64,000 nt of DNA from Synergistaceae bacterium. Its GTDB lineage: Bacteria; Synergistota; Synergistia; Synergistales; Aminobacteriaceae. The stretch spans positions 1 through 64,000 of the forward strand of contig JAFSXR010000037.1 in assembly GCA_017443985.1 (NCBI GenBank), written 5' to 3'. Positions 8,479 through 17,533 of the stretch are shown one piece after another; within the stretch, counting starts at the first letter, position 1, and every line of letters begins with the position of its first letter. The notes under the pieces are model-generated. The model had not been told where the DNA came from. It worked only from the letters and a program-made list of their open reading frames with translations, and searched no databases. Position numbers and translations under genes: made by a program.

Positions 8479-9387
8479 TTGAAGAGCTCCCGTGTGCTAA
8501 AGATATTTATAATTCTTTTTATTTTTATAATAATTTCGTGCACCGTGTATTTTGCTGCCGGAACTAAAAATTATAAAAGCGAATGGCCCTCGCCGCTGCG
8601 ACTCATGACGGGGCCTGCCGGAGGGAACTGGGCAATGCTTGGGGAAATGATCGCCGACGAGTGGCAAAATGCCGGACTGCCGCTGACCGTCAACGTAGCC
8701 GGCGGAGGTGTCTCGAATATCCTCAACATTAACGCGAAGCGCGGAGATTTAGGCTTCTCCGTTGCGTCATTGCTGGGCGCGGCTGTAAAGGGCGAAGGCG
8801 ATTTCGAGGGACGCAGGACTGATGATGTCGAGATAATGTCAAATTTATATCCTCAATACACTTATTTTATTATGCGAAAAGATTTTGCCGAGAAGAATAA
8901 AATAAAATCCGTCGATGACATTATAGAAAAAAGACCCGTGATAAGATTGGCGACGCTCAAGCCCGGAACAAGTACGGAGTTTGTTGTCAAAGCGTTATTT
9001 GAAAAAGCGTGGGGACTCGACTATAAAAAAATTTTTCAAGTCCAGTACGAGAGCTACGAGAGCGGAGCGAGTCTTTTAACCGGCAATCATCTCGACTGCC
9101 TGGCATTCTCAATAGGAAAAGTCGCACCGATCATAAACAACATTGAAAATCAAATTGAGATCGTTTTGCTTCCGGTAAGTCAAGAGGCTATAGATAAACT
9201 TGCTGAGGCATACGGGACAACTGCTCTTGAGATTGAGCCGGGAATTTATGAGGCACTTCCGCCGGGCTCCGAGCCAGTGAAAACTGTAGGCGATTATACG
9301 TGCATAGTCATGCGCAAGGATCTGCCGATGAGCCTCGCCGATGAATTAAAAAAAGTTTTGGACAAAATGCAATTTTCTTCTGATTAA
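8479..9387 (+). CDS. TAXI-family TRAP transporter binding protein, probable lipoprotein
   Basis: Periplasmic or membrane-anchored substrate-binding protein. The start is TTG at 8479, eight bases after GAAGGAGTG. The N-terminus has a hydrophobic stretch ending IISC, which fits a lipobox with Cys near residue 21. The TAXI signature is clear: LRLMTGPAGGNWAMLGEMIA, GGGVSNILNI and KPGTSTEFVVKALF. 302 residues. TAXI proteins normally sit next to a fused DctQM membrane protein, which is absent here, so this is an orphan component that must use a permease encoded elsewhere. A terminator follows, so it is probably transcribed alone. Confidence 0.85.
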   Translation: MKSSRVLKIFIILFIFIIISCTVYFAAGTKNYKSEWPSPLRLMTGPAGGNWAMLGEMIADEWQNAGLPLTVNVAGGGVSNILNINAKRGDLGFSVASLLGAAVKGEGDFEGRRTDDVEIMSNLYPQYTYFIMRKDFAEKNKIKSVDDIIEKRPVIRLATLKPGTSTEFVVKALFEKAWGLDYKKIFQVQYESYESGASLLTGNHLDCLAFSIGKVAPIINNIENQIEIVLLPVSQEAIDKLAEAYGTTALEIEPGIYEALPPGSEPVKTVGDYTCIVMRKDLPMSLADELKKVLDKMQFSSD

Positions 9388-9410
9388 TTTTTTCATGAGA
9401 GTAGATAATG

Positions 9411-9448
9411 AGGAGTCAGGAAACAAATCCGGCTCCTTATTTTTTTTA
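9411..9448 (+). terminator. Intrinsic terminator after the TAXI gene
   Basis: AGGAGTC at 9411-9417 pairs with GGCTCCT at 9431-9437 (one G-T pair) around a 13-base loop and is followed by TATTTTTTTT. The left arm belongs to the TTAGGAGT repeat vocabulary seen across the window. Confidence 0.75.
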
Positions 9449-9513
9449 GAATCATTCATAAATTTTTCACAAGGCTTTAATTTAATATATTTAATTAATG
9501 GAGGTAAAAAGAA

Positions 9514-10359
9514 ATGCCGGGAAAAATAGATTTACACACTCACACAAACGCTTCTGACGGAACTGACAGTCCCGAAGAATTATTAAAAAAAATTCAGGAG
9601 GCCGGGATAAAAATTTTTGCGGTAACTGACCACGACACCATCAAAGGCGCGTTGGAAATGCAAAAAATTATCGGCAGCGCGCCCGTGAAATTTATTAAGG
9701 GCATCGAATTTTCATGCAGGGCCGATAACACAAAGTGCCATATATTAGGTCTTAACTGCGATGAAAATCACGAGGCTTTCAAAAAAGTTTTGAGGGCAGG
9801 CGACGAATTGAGGCACGCGAAATTTTTTAAGAGAATAGAATTTTTGCGCAGCACGTTCAATGTAAAAATCACGGACGAAGAAATTAAAGAGTTATTAAAA
9901 ATTCCGAGTCTGGGAAAAATTCATCTTGGCAACATGCTCGTTAAAAAAGGCTTTGCCGAAACGAGGCTCGAAGCAATGGAAAATTTTGTTGATAAATGCA
10001 AAACCGGCAACGACAGGGTTGACGCTGACTTCGCAATAAATTCTATAATTTCTTCCGGCGGCGTTGCTGTGTGGGCGCACCCTCTTGGCGGAGCACGGGA
10101 GCCGGAACTCTCGCAGGAAAAATTTTTCGCAGCGTTAAAAAAATTAATTTCGTTCGGACTTCACGGGCTTGAATGCTATTATTCAAAGTATGAATTTTTT
10201 AAGTGCGAATGGCTCGCGGAAGAAGCCCGGCAGAATAATTTATACATATCCGGCGGAAGCGACTATCACGGCGCAAATAAAAATGTTCCGCTTGGAAAAT
10301 TAAACGCTGACGATAAAAATATAAGTCAGGAATTTTTGAGCATTTTGAATATTTTTTAG
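9514..10359 (+). CDS. PHP-domain phosphoesterase (RNase AM / YciV-like)
   Basis: Metal-dependent phosphoesterase of the PHP family. Relatives remove phosphate from nucleoside 3',5'-bisphosphates and degrade short RNA from the 5' end. The 281 residues carry all PHP metal motifs: IDLHTHTNASDGT (residues 4-16), VTDHDT near 40, KGIEFSC, VWAHPLGG near 189 and GGSDYHG near 248. A good GGAGG site precedes the ATG. The next gene starts 12 bases downstream, so the two are probably cotranscribed although no shared function is evident. Confidence 0.85.
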   Translation: MPGKIDLHTHTNASDGTDSPEELLKKIQEAGIKIFAVTDHDTIKGALEMQKIIGSAPVKFIKGIEFSCRADNTKCHILGLNCDENHEAFKKVLRAGDELRHAKFFKRIEFLRSTFNVKITDEEIKELLKIPSLGKIHLGNMLVKKGFAETRLEAMENFVDKCKTGNDRVDADFAINSIISSGGVAVWAHPLGGAREPELSQEKFFAALKKLISFGLHGLECYYSKYEFFKCEWLAEEARQNNLYISGGSDYHGANKNVPLGKLNADDKNISQEFLSILNIF

Positions 10360-10371
10360 GAGTTGGATTTT

Positions 10372-11643
10372 ATGATAGCAGGGTTAAAAAAATTATTGTT
10401 GCTCGCAATTTTTGCCGGGCTTGGCTTCGGAGCTTATTATTTCTTCTTTCGTGATGAGCCTGTAGTTTACGGCCTGACGACTTCGGAAATTACACGCGGC
10501 GAAATTGTTTCTACGGTTACGGCAACGGGGGAGCTGAACGCGATCAGCGTCGTCGCAATAGGAACGCAGGTCTCAGGGACGGTGCAGGAAATTTACGTTG
10601 ATTTTAACTCTCCTGTAAAAGCCGGGCAGTTAATTGCGTTGATAGACCCCTCCGTTTTGAAATTGACGCTCGGTGAAAGCGAAGCAAACTTGGCCGTATA
10701 TCAGGCAAGCGTACAGAGCGCACAGGCATCATTGAACGACGCTGAAAGAAAATACAGACGCAACAAAGAACTTTTTGAAAGAAAATTAATTGCCCGAAGT
10801 GAAGTCGATACGAGTGAGACCGACGTAATTATGAAGCGAGCAGCCCTGCGTGAGGCCCAGTCCCGAGTCGTGCAGGGCAGGACCGCCGTCGAACGCGCAA
10901 GAACTAATCTGAACTACACAAAAATTACTTCGCCCGTGAACGGAGTCATCATTGACAGGCAGGTAGACGCAGGGCAGACCGTCGCGGCCAGCTATCAGAC
11001 ACCGACGCTCTTCAAAATTGCTGAAGATTTAACAAAAATGCAGATTGAAACAAAAGTTGACGAGGCCGACATCGGCGCGATAGCGGAGGGACAGAAAGTT
11101 ACCTTCAGGGTTGACGCTTTCCCCGATGAAAATTTTAGCGGCAAAGTTGTCCAGGTCCGAATAGCTCCGACGACAAGCAACAGTGTTGTTACTTACACGG
11201 TAATAATTCATGTTGACAACCCGGAATTAAAATTGATGCCCGGAATGACCGCGAATGTTTCAATCGAGACGGCACGCGCCGAAAATGTTTTGAGGATACC
11301 CGTTGCGGCATTGAGATTTACGCCGCCCGAAGGACTGTTAGATACAATATCATTCGACCGAAATATCTTGACGCAGAAAAAAACTTTATCGTCAGGGACA
11401 GTGTGGCCGGAACACAACGGCTTCATGATGCGGCCCGTAGAAATCAGCACTGGAGTTTCTGATAATAAGTGGGTGGAGCTTAAAACCGAGAAGAGCGGCA
11501 GAGCCCGTCCGGTTTTGCGCGAGGGGACAGAACTTGTAATTAATGCCCAAGCTGGAGTTAAATCAGACAAGACTACGAGGGGAGGATTTTTAGGCGGTAA
11601 CAGGCCGAGAGGAATACCGGGAACGGGAAGGCCGCCTAGATAA
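10372..11643 (+). CDS. Periplasmic adaptor subunit of an efflux system (MacA/HlyD family)
   Basis: Membrane-fusion protein that links an inner-membrane exporter to a TolC-type channel. The ATG at 10372 follows AGGAG by nine bases; an earlier TTG at 10363 is less likely. Residues 5-25 form the N-terminal membrane anchor. Then follow a lipoyl half (GTVQEIYVDFNSPVKAGQLI), a coiled-coil hairpin (about 95-175, alanine and glutamate rich), the second lipoyl half (TSPVNGVIIDRQVDAGQTV) and beta-barrel domains. The C-terminal 25 residues are rich in Gly, Pro and Arg, which is unusual. No MacB-type ABC permease follows, so its partner is elsewhere, and the TolC-family gene at the right edge of the window is a possible outer-membrane partner. 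Confidence 0.87.
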   Translation: MIAGLKKLLLLAIFAGLGFGAYYFFFRDEPVVYGLTTSEITRGEIVSTVTATGELNAISVVAIGTQVSGTVQEIYVDFNSPVKAGQLIALIDPSVLKLTLGESEANLAVYQASVQSAQASLNDAERKYRRNKELFERKLIARSEVDTSETDVIMKRAALREAQSRVVQGRTAVERARTNLNYTKITSPVNGVIIDRQVDAGQTVAASYQTPTLFKIAEDLTKMQIETKVDEADIGAIAEGQKVTFRVDAFPDENFSGKVVQVRIAPTTSNSVVTYTVIIHVDNPELKLMPGMTANVSIETARAENVLRIPVAALRFTPPEGLLDTISFDRNILTQKKTLSSGTVWPEHNGFMMRPVEISTGVSDNKWVELKTEKSGRARPVLREGTELVINAQAGVKSDKTTRGGFLGGNRPRGIPGTGRPPR

Positions 11644-11660
11644 AAATTATTCTTAACTCC

Positions 11661-12179
11661 TCACTCCTTATTATTTATCAGCATACAGTAGCCCGTTACG
11701 GTTAAAATATATTCATCTGGTTTTTTTGAGCTTGTGCTTATAATGGGCGCGTCGGGATCTTCCCAAGAAATTTTTGCCGGCGTGCATGAACCGTCGGAAT
11801 AAAAATAAATCACTTCCGGGCTGAAACGCCAGCCGCTTGTTTCCGGGAGGTACTGCATTTTTATTTTCTGCCACTCAAGAATCACAGGACGGTTTTTATC
11901 AGTGCCAAGAAACGCGCTCAAACTGTTCGCTTCTGCTTCGCGCTTAGTCAGTCCTTCCGCAACGATCCGGCCTCTTCTTGAAATTCCTTCTGATTTTACC
12001 GAGAGCCTCACGGGCATTCCGGAGAGTGCTTTGTCTTCGGCTTCTTCTATTGCTCTCTGGAGACCTGCGGCAGGTGGTTCAAAATAAAATGACAGCTGCG
12101 GAATTGCCACACCTGCCATAAGTCCCATAATCGCGAGCACTAAAAGAATTTCGATTAGAGTAAATGCTCTGCGTTTCAA
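11661..12179 (-). CDS. Type II secretion pseudopilin, GspH-like
   Basis: Minor pseudopilin-like protein of 172 residues with a class III signal sequence: a short basic leader, then the prepilin peptidase site in RRAFTLIEILLVLAIMGLMA, with the conserved Glu at position 5 of the mature part. The C-terminal region (SPEVIYFYSDGSCTPAKISW) resembles the GspH/FimT domain. It lies four bases downstream of gspG, so the two form an operon. The rest of the apparatus is not adjacent; gspE is 22 kb away. Confidence 0.8.
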   Translation of the reverse strand: MKRRAFTLIEILLVLAIMGLMAGVAIPQLSFYFEPPAAGLQRAIEEAEDKALSGMPVRLSVKSEGISRRGRIVAEGLTKREAEANSLSAFLGTDKNRPVILEWQKIKMQYLPETSGWRFSPEVIYFYSDGSCTPAKISWEDPDAPIISTSSKKPDEYILTVTGYCMLINNKE

Positions 12180-12183
12180 AAAT

Positions 12184-12624
12184 TTAATCCTCGTTCGTGA
12201 TGTCGGCGTTGACTCCCTCGCCGCCTTCTTCGCCGTCAGGGCCGTAGCTGATTATTAAAATTCTTCCGCCCTGATTGCGATAGATATAGGGATTGCCCCA
12301 CGGGTCTTCAGGAACTTTTTTCATGTAGCCGCCCTGCTGATAGCGTCTGGGCACGGGCGAAGTCGTAGGAGCCGTAACAAGAGCCTCAAGTCCCTGCTGT
12401 GTGCTGGGATAAAATCCGTTGTGCAGGTGATACATTTGAAGGGTCTGCTCAATCTGGCTGATCTGGGTGCGTGCGGCTGTCCTCTGAGCTTCGGAGACGT
12501 TGCTCCCGATGTTGGGAACGACGAGAGCCGCCAACAGTCCTAAAATAACAACGACTACCATAATTTCAATGAGCGTGAAGCCCGATTTACGACGCATTAA
12601 GAATTTTTTATTAACTTTTTTCAT
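12184..12624 (-). CDS. gspG: Type II secretion major pseudopilin GspG
   Basis: Main subunit of the secretion pseudopilus. The prepilin motif [20 protein letters not shown] begins at residue 15 after a basic leader. The T2SG domain signature is present: [30 protein letters not shown], followed by [11 protein letters not shown], and an acidic C-terminus ([10 protein letters not shown]) of the kind that binds calcium in GspG. 146 residues is the normal size. A strong AGGAGG site precedes the start. Confidence 0.93.
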   Translation of the reverse strand: MKKVNKKFLMRRKSGFTLIEIMVVVVILGLLAALVVPNIGSNVSEAQRTAARTQISQIEQTLQMYHLHNGFYPSTQQGLEALVTAPTTSPVPRRYQQGGYMKKVPEDPWGNPYIYRNQGGRILIISYGPDGEEGGEGVNADITNED

Positions 12625-12669
12625 TATAAATTTAGCCTCCTAATTTATTTACCGTAATCCGCAATAAGA

Positions 12670-12691
12670 CTCCCGCTTACGGAAGCGGGAG
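12670..12691. repeat. Perfect 9-bp hairpin upstream of gspG
   Basis: CTCCCGCTT (12670-12678) and AAGCGGGAG (12683-12691) form a perfect stem with tetraloop ACGG. It is followed by GTGGGTTGCGC and the palindrome CGCTAAGCG. There is no T-tract, so it is not a standard terminator. It lies in the gspG 5' region on the minus strand. It could be an RNA structure in the leader or a relic of a mobile-element end. Confidence 0.5.
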
Positions 12692-12768
12692 GTGGGTTGC
12701 GCTAAGCGTTAATTATATAATACTTTCGGTGTGAAATTATGATAAATAAAGGCAGGAATACAGCACGG

Positions 12769-13086
12769 CTACTCTAAGAAAAAAACCTGAGTTAATTTCG
12801 GCTGCGCGCCCGTCTCCGGGTCCATTTCCATCGTCATAACGTCCTTCATGTACTCGTTCCAGCGGTCAACTATCTCGCTTTGAGCTTGAGTCTTTGCCGC
12901 GAAATCAATTCCCTTTTCGCATTCATAGTAGCCGAAAAGTTCATTGCCTACATTCCAGATCGTGTAGTTTTTTATGCCGGCAGATTTCAATAATTCTTTC
13001 ATCTCCGGCCAAATATTGTCATGCCTTTGTTTGTACTCGGCCAGCTTGCCTTCTTTGACTAAGGCTTTCCACGCATAACGTTCCAT
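12769..13086 (-). CDS. rhaM: L-rhamnose mutarotase family protein
   Basis: Small ferredoxin-like dimeric protein that interconverts the alpha and beta anomers of L-rhamnose. The 105 residues match the family: AWKALVKEGKLAEYKQRHDNIWPEM near the start with the active-site His22, then IKNYTIWN and LFGYYEC. The start codon overlaps the stop of ridA (TAATG), so translation is coupled. No rhamnose catabolic genes are nearby, so the physiological sugar is uncertain. Confidence 0.85.
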   Translation of the reverse strand: MERYAWKALVKEGKLAEYKQRHDNIWPEMKELLKSAGIKNYTIWNVGNELFGYYECEKGIDFAAKTQAQSEIVDRWNEYMKDVMTMEMDPETGAQPKLTQVFFLE

Positions 13087-13457
13087 TAATTTTTAACCGC
13101 GATAGCTTCGACTTCACATAAAACGCCCTTAGGAAGAGTCTTAACAGCAACGCATGAGCGCGCCGGCTTCGACGTGAAAAATTTTGCGTAGACTTCATTG
13201 AATGCTGCGAAGTCTCCCATGTCGGCCAAGAAGCACGTAGTTTTGAAAACTTTTGAAAAATCGCTGCCTGCGGCCTCAAGAATTGCTCCTACGTTTTTGC
13301 AGCTCTGTTCAGCCTGTGCGGTTATCCCTTCGGGTGTTGCTCCGGTCTCTGGATTGACTGGAATCTGCCCGGACGTAAAAACAAATCCGTTGACTTCATA
13401 GCCCTGCGAGTAAGGTCCGATCGCTCCGGGTGCTTTCTCTGTTGAAATTACTTTCAT
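13086..13457 (-). CDS. ridA: RidA-family reactive imine/enamine deaminase
   Basis: Hydrolyses reactive enamine/imine intermediates released by PLP enzymes, which protects PLP-dependent metabolism. The 123 residues are typical: GAIGPYSQG near the start, FTSGQIPVNPETG, and the conserved arginine in KPARSCVAVKTLPKGVLCEVE that binds the carboxylate. First gene of a two-gene unit with rhaM. A possible indirect link to the window is the branched-chain amino acid route (ilvCD at 16.5 kb). Confidence 0.92.
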   Translation of the reverse strand: MKVISTEKAPGAIGPYSQGYEVNGFVFTSGQIPVNPETGATPEGITAQAEQSCKNVGAILEAAGSDFSKVFKTTCFLADMGDFAAFNEVYAKFFTSKPARSCVAVKTLPKGVLCEVEAIAVKN

Positions 13458-13508
13458 GTGAAATTTTCTCCTTTAATGAAATTTTTTGAAATTGACGACT
13501 AAATTATA

Positions 13509-14198
13509 TTACAATGCTAAAAAAACAGTCTCATAAATAAAATAAATTCCTCCTGCAATTAAAGCAAGTCCGCAAAGAATATTGACAGCACGCAAAATTT
13601 TATCGCCTCTTTCACTTTGAAGGAATGCCGAGAAAATCTGCGCGAATGTTCCTGCCGCGATCAGCACCGCGCTGTAGCCCAGAGCATAAGCTATCACGAG
13701 CATGAAAGAAGCCTGCGACATTGCAAGCGATAAAACCGGACTGACGTATGCTATGCTGCACGGCCCGACCGCAAGCCCGGAGACTATGCCGAGAATCAAC
13801 GCGCCTTTGAGATTTTGCGACTCCGTCCCTTTTGCCCCTGAGCCCAGCGAAAAAATTTTTACATGGATTAAGCCTGTTAAATGAAGTCCCATTATTATGA
13901 ACACGCAGGCAACGAAGAGCGTTAAAAATTTTTCATAGCCTCCAAGCAAGAGGCCAAGCCCGGAAGTGATTAAGGCAACGAGGCTCAAATTAAAAATTAT
14001 TCCGAGCGAAAAAAAACACGAGACTAAAAAAGCTCTTGACCGTGTCGGCGTGTCTGTGTTCTCGATGTAGCTCACGACAAGAGGCACGAGAGAAATTCCG
14101 CACGGGCTCAACAGCACGCTCGCCATTCCCCACATAAACGCCCCGACGAACTGCCAGCCGCCGGAAGAAAACATTACTTCAAAAATTTTATCTAACAT
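13509..14198 (-). CDS. CcdA-type transmembrane thiol-disulfide transporter
   Basis: Inner-membrane protein that passes reducing power to periplasmic thioredoxin-like proteins. 229 residues with about six membrane helices. The two proline-cysteine motifs of the family are present: LLSPCGISLVPL near residue 30 and VGPCSIAYVSP near residue 145. No thioredoxin-like partner or cytochrome c genes adjoin it. The start lies three bases after the stop of the deacetylase gene, so these two are cotranscribed. Confidence 0.85.
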   Translation of the reverse strand: MLDKIFEVMFSSGGWQFVGAFMWGMASVLLSPCGISLVPLVVSYIENTDTPTRSRAFLVSCFFSLGIIFNLSLVALITSGLGLLLGGYEKFLTLFVACVFIIMGLHLTGLIHVKIFSLGSGAKGTESQNLKGALILGIVSGLAVGPCSIAYVSPVLSLAMSQASFMLVIAYALGYSAVLIAAGTFAQIFSAFLQSERGDKILRAVNILCGLALIAGGIYFIYETVFLAL

Positions 14199-14201
14199 TT
14201 T

Positions 14202-15176
14202 TTATTTTTTCCTTCCTGTTCCGTCAATGCCGAATTGTTTATCGAGCGCAAGATTGTCGCCCGGTGTCGTGAAGTATCCGCTCCGCACCGTTTCAGTTTC
14301 GCCCGTCTTCAAAAGTTCGCTGACCTTCACGAAACTGTAGCCCTGACTCCGCAGCTCTTCAATGATAAAGCGCAATAAATTCACCGTGCCCTTTGGAACT
14401 AAATTAGCGTGAAATAATAAAATAGAGCCCGGCTTCGTCATTGCCGCAACTTTTTTCGCCGAACGTTTAGCGCGTTTTATGTTCGTGTTATCTCCTGCTT
14501 CGGCGGCCACGTCCCATTGAACGACCCTGAGGCCGAGCGACGCAATTATTTTTAATGCCCTCTCGTTATTCCGTCCGTAAGGCAGCCTGAACAAAATCGG
14601 AACGGGGAAAATTTTTTCCTGCTTTTCGTTCACCGCGTCAATGCCTTTTTCGTTGTATATTTCAGTCAAAACTTCTTCTCTTAAAATTTCATACTGGGCC
14701 TGCGTCCATAAAATTTGATTTATTAAAGCTGTGTCGGAGAGCAGAGCGCAGTTTCCGTGCGACCAGTTATGATTCCCGATTTCAAATAAATCGCTCTCGT
14801 TCATAATCTGCTTGACGCGCCGGGCATGGGTCCTCATCCATTTTCCGCCCATAAAAAAAGTGGCCGGAATATTGCTCAAGCGCAAAAAATTTATAACGTT
14901 CATGTCGCAGCCCGTTGTTACTGTCGCAAGCTCGCAAGCGTCGAACGTCAGAGCGACAACCCTCTCGCCGTCCCGGACATTCACGCGGCGTATAACTCCC
15001 TCGTCATTTTTAAGCGGCTCTAATTTGCAGACGGGCTCTAACCTGTCGGGCGGTGTCGGGTTATTAGGAATTGCCTTGCGTGCGTCAAGTTTATCGGCCT
15101 GCCATTCGTCAGCGTATAAAATTTCCGTGAGCATGAAAATAAAAATTAATGCCGCGAAAAATTTTTTTGCTCTCAT
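14202..15176 (-). CDS. Exported polysaccharide deacetylase (NodB family)
   Basis: Predicted carbohydrate esterase family 4 enzyme acting on peptidoglycan or another surface glycan. Signal peptide 1-22 ends LTEILYADEW. The NodB motifs are VVALTFDACE (the TFDD position reads TFDA, a variant known in the family), the zinc pair in GNHNWSH, LFRLPYGRNN, RVVQWDVAAEAGDN and GSILLFHAN. 324 residues. It heads a two-gene unit with the CcdA-like gene. The promoter probably lies in the 237-base spacer to the right, which also holds a copy of the dispersed repeat. Confidence 0.85.
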   Translation of the reverse strand: MRAKKFFAALIFIFMLTEILYADEWQADKLDARKAIPNNPTPPDRLEPVCKLEPLKNDEGVIRRVNVRDGERVVALTFDACELATVTTGCDMNVINFLRLSNIPATFFMGGKWMRTHARRVKQIMNESDLFEIGNHNWSHGNCALLSDTALINQILWTQAQYEILREEVLTEIYNEKGIDAVNEKQEKIFPVPILFRLPYGRNNERALKIIASLGLRVVQWDVAAEAGDNTNIKRAKRSAKKVAAMTKPGSILLFHANLVPKGTVNLLRFIIEELRSQGYSFVKVSELLKTGETETVRSGYFTTPGDNLALDKQFGIDGTGRKK

Positions 15177-15240
15177 AAATTTTTGCTCCCCTCGAAAAAT
15201 TTTTGATGAATTAAAAATAATTATACGCTGAAAAAAATTT

Positions 15241-15325
15241 GCGATTCTATTTTTTGAAACGGCTCTGTAAAATTTTATGAACGCTAAAAATTTTTAAGAT
15301 TTCTGTAGTCCCCATTGTAGCCCCC
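15241..15325 (-). repeat. Dispersed intergenic repeat, copy A
   Basis: Read on the plus strand it runs GCGATTCTATTTTTTGAAAC ... GTAGTCCCCATTGTAGCCCC. Four other copies lie at 25055, 29177, 44203 and 58520. The element sits between divergent genes. Beyond its right end are A-tracts and TTTTAGCACA, which reads as a TGTGCTAAAA -10-like sequence on the minus strand. The strand given is the direction in which this box would transcribe the element. Confidence 0.7.
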
Positions 15326-15413
15326 AAAAATATTTTTCTCTCTAAATTTTTTCACGGGAATTTTTTTGAAAAGTTAGAGTCATTTTAGCACAAAAAATTA
15401 TAAAATATTACTC

Positions 15414-16148
15414 ATGAAAAATAATTTAGTCATAAAAAATATTTACTCTGAACTCTGCGAAGAACTTGCCGCTATGAAATTTTCCGAGCCCGTCGCGGAA
15501 GTCTATAACCCTTTAATTTATGCGTCAGACGGCGTTGAAAAATACTTGAGCTATGCTGAAGGTGAGAAGCGCGTTATATTTCTCGGAATGAATCCCGGCC
15601 CCTACGGAATGGCTCAAACGGGCGTGCCGTTCGGCGAAGTCGGAGCTGTAAAAAATTTTCTTGGCATCAACGAAATAAAAATTGCACTGCCCGAAATAAA
15701 AAATAATTCGTTCAAAATTTCGGGGCTCAATTGTCCGCGCTCCGAAGTCAGCGGAAAAAGGCTCTGGGGATTATTCAAAGAACGTTTCGGAACGGCGGAG
15801 AATTTTTTTCGTGAAAATTTTGTCTTGAATTACTGCCCGTTGTTATTTTTAGAGAGGAGCGGCGAAAACAGAGCTAGAAATTTAACGCCCGACAAATTAA
15901 AAAAATCCGAGCGCGAAAAATTATTTGCGGCCTGTAATTTTTCATTGAAAAAAATTATTGAAGTATTAAGGCCGGAATTTGTTGCAGGGGTCGGAAATTT
16001 CGCGGCTGACCGCGCAAAGGAAGCCTTAGCAGGAAAAAATATAACAATCACAAAAATTCTTCACCCAAGCCCGGCATCTCCTCAAAGCAATAAAAACTGG
16101 GGCGAAAAAGTTACGGAACAGTTAAAAATTTCAGGAATATGGGAGTGA
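15414..16148 (+). CDS. SMUG1-type uracil-DNA glycosylase
   Basis: Base-excision repair enzyme that removes uracil and oxidised pyrimidines. 244 residues. The SMUG1 signature is close to the animal enzyme: LGMNPGPYGMAQTGVPFGEV with the catalytic-pocket Asn, and HPSPASPQSNKNW with the second motif His. SMUG1 has a scattered distribution in bacteria, which suggests transfer at some time. Codon use looks like that of its neighbours. A TAAAAT box seven bases before the ATG and the lack of a ribosome site suggest a leaderless message. Confidence 0.88.
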   Translation: MKNNLVIKNIYSELCEELAAMKFSEPVAEVYNPLIYASDGVEKYLSYAEGEKRVIFLGMNPGPYGMAQTGVPFGEVGAVKNFLGINEIKIALPEIKNNSFKISGLNCPRSEVSGKRLWGLFKERFGTAENFFRENFVLNYCPLLFLERSGENRARNLTPDKLKKSEREKLFAACNFSLKKIIEVLRPEFVAGVGNFAADRAKEALAGKNITITKILHPSPASPQSNKNWGEKVTEQLKISGIWE

Positions 16149-16155
16149 AAAATAA

Positions 16156-16455
16156 ATGAGCTATGAAGATAAAAGCGATTTCGTCCGCGTCAGGGCTCTT
16201 ATTGCCGGAAGAGTCCAGCACGTGGGCTTCAGATACTGGGCCTGCGAACAGGCGGAGCGTTTAGGACTGACGGGAACGGTTGAAAATTTATCTGACGGCC
16301 GTGTCGAAGTTTTTTTTCAGGGCAAGCCTGAACTCGTCGAGGAAATGAAAAAAAAATTAAAGCGCGGGCCTTCAATGGCTCTTGTGCGTCAGGTAATTTT
16401 TTATAATGAACGGGTGAACGAGAACGAAACTTATTTTAATTCGATATATTATTAA
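16156..16455 (+). CDS. acyP: Acylphosphatase
   Basis: Small hydrolase of carboxyl-phosphate bonds. The 99 residues contain both catalytic residues in context: Arg in GRVQHVGFRYW and Asn in GTVENLSDGRVEVFFQG. It starts seven bases after the stop of the glycosylase gene, so they are probably cotranscribed. Confidence 0.92.
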   Translation: MSYEDKSDFVRVRALIAGRVQHVGFRYWACEQAERLGLTGTVENLSDGRVEVFFQGKPELVEEMKKKLKRGPSMALVRQVIFYNERVNENETYFNSIYY

Positions 16456-16513
16456 TTAAACACTCTGCTAAAATAAATTAACTTAATTTTTTCAAAAAGG
16501 AGAAAATTTTTTC

Positions 16514-17533
16514 ATGGCACGTGTATATTATGAAAAAGATTGCGACTTAGGAAAACTCACCGGCAAGAAAATTGCTGTCATTGGTTACGGCTCACAAGGC
16601 CACGCTCACGCTCTTAACTTGAGGGACTCCGGCTGTGATGTCATTGTCGGACTTTACAAGGGCGGAAAGTCTTGGCCTGTTGCTGAGGCTGACGGTTTCA
16701 AAGTAATGACAGTCAGCGAATGCACAAAGGAAGCCGACATAATCATGATATTAATCAACGATGAGAAGCAGGCCGATTTATATCGGAATGAAATTGCGCC
16801 GTACCTCACCGAAGGAAAAGCGATCGCGTTTGCTCACGGCTTCAATATCCGCTACAAGCAGATAGTTGCTCCGAAGGGCGTTGACGTTTTCATGGCTGCT
16901 CCCAAAGGTCCCGGCCACACAGTGAGAAGTCAGTACGTCGCGGGCAAGGGCGTTCCGTGCCTCGTTGCTGTCGAGCAGGACGCTTCAGGAAAATGCCTTG
17001 ACATTGCTCTTGCTTACATTGCAGGTATCGGCGGAGCAAGGGCAGGCGTTCTTGAGACGACAATGCAGCAGGAAACTGAAACAGATTTGTTCGGCGAGCA
17101 GACAGTTCTTTGCGGAGGCGTTGTTGATTTAATGCAGTGCGGCTTTGAAGTTTTATGTGAAGCAGGTTACGACCCCGTCAACGCTTATTTCGAGTGTATC
17201 CACGAGATGAAATTAATTATCGACCTTGTGAACAGGGGCGGAGTTGCCGCGATGAACTACTCAATCTCCGATACGGCGGAGTTCGGCGAATATGTTTCAG
17301 GGCCTCGCGTGCTGCCTCACGAAGAAATTAAAGCCAACATGAGAAAAGTTCTTGCTGACATTCAGGACGGAACTTTCGCAGGAAAATGGATCGCTGAAAA
17401 TAAAAACGGGCGCACGTTCTTTAATTCAAAGCGCGACCAGTTAGCGAAACATCAAATGGAAGTAATCGGCAAGCAGTTAAGAGAGCAAATGTTATGGAAG
17501 GACGGCGGCGGCCTCGATGATGTATCGAAGTGA
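16514..17533 (+). CDS. ilvC: Ketol-acid reductoisomerase
   Basis: Second common step of valine, leucine and isoleucine synthesis: Mg- and NAD(P)H-dependent isomeroreduction of acetolactate. 339 residues, class I. Rossmann motif [21 protein letters not shown] at 20-40, the coenzyme-specificity loop LYKGGKSW, and catalytic metal sites in TETDLFGEQ and [17 protein letters not shown] precedes the ATG. The last 17 bases overlap ilvD, so the two are translationally coupled. No leader peptide or T-box is visible in the 58-base spacer. Confidence 0.97.
   Translation: MARVYYEKDCDLGKLTGKKIAVIGYGSQGHAHALNLRDSGCDVIVGLYKGGKSWPVAEADGFKVMTVSECTKEADIIMILINDEKQADLYRNEIAPYLTEGKAIAFAHGFNIRYKQIVAPKGVDVFMAAPKGPGHTVRSQYVAGKGVPCLVAVEQDASGKCLDIALAYIAGIGGARAGVLETTMQQETETDLFGEQTVLCGGVVDLMQCGFEVLCEAGYDPVNAYFECIHEMKLIIDLVNRGGVAAMNYSISDTAEFGEYVSGPRVLPHEEIKANMRKVLADIQDGTFAGKWIAENKNGRTFFNSKRDQLAKHQMEVIGKQLREQMLWKDGGGLDDVSK

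Noticed and set aside
10372-12624. One operon of the efflux adaptor with the pseudopilins
   Set aside because: The genes are convergent on opposite strands and belong to different systems.
12661-12720. IS200/IS605-type element end or guide-RNA scaffold
   Set aside because: Only one hairpin with CCCACC-like flank is present, with no tnpA or tnpB gene and no second end, so it was kept only as a hairpin.
16456-16513. T-box, leader peptide or riboswitch before ilvC
   Set aside because: The 58-base spacer is A/T rich with only a ribosome site; no stem-loop or run of regulatory codons.
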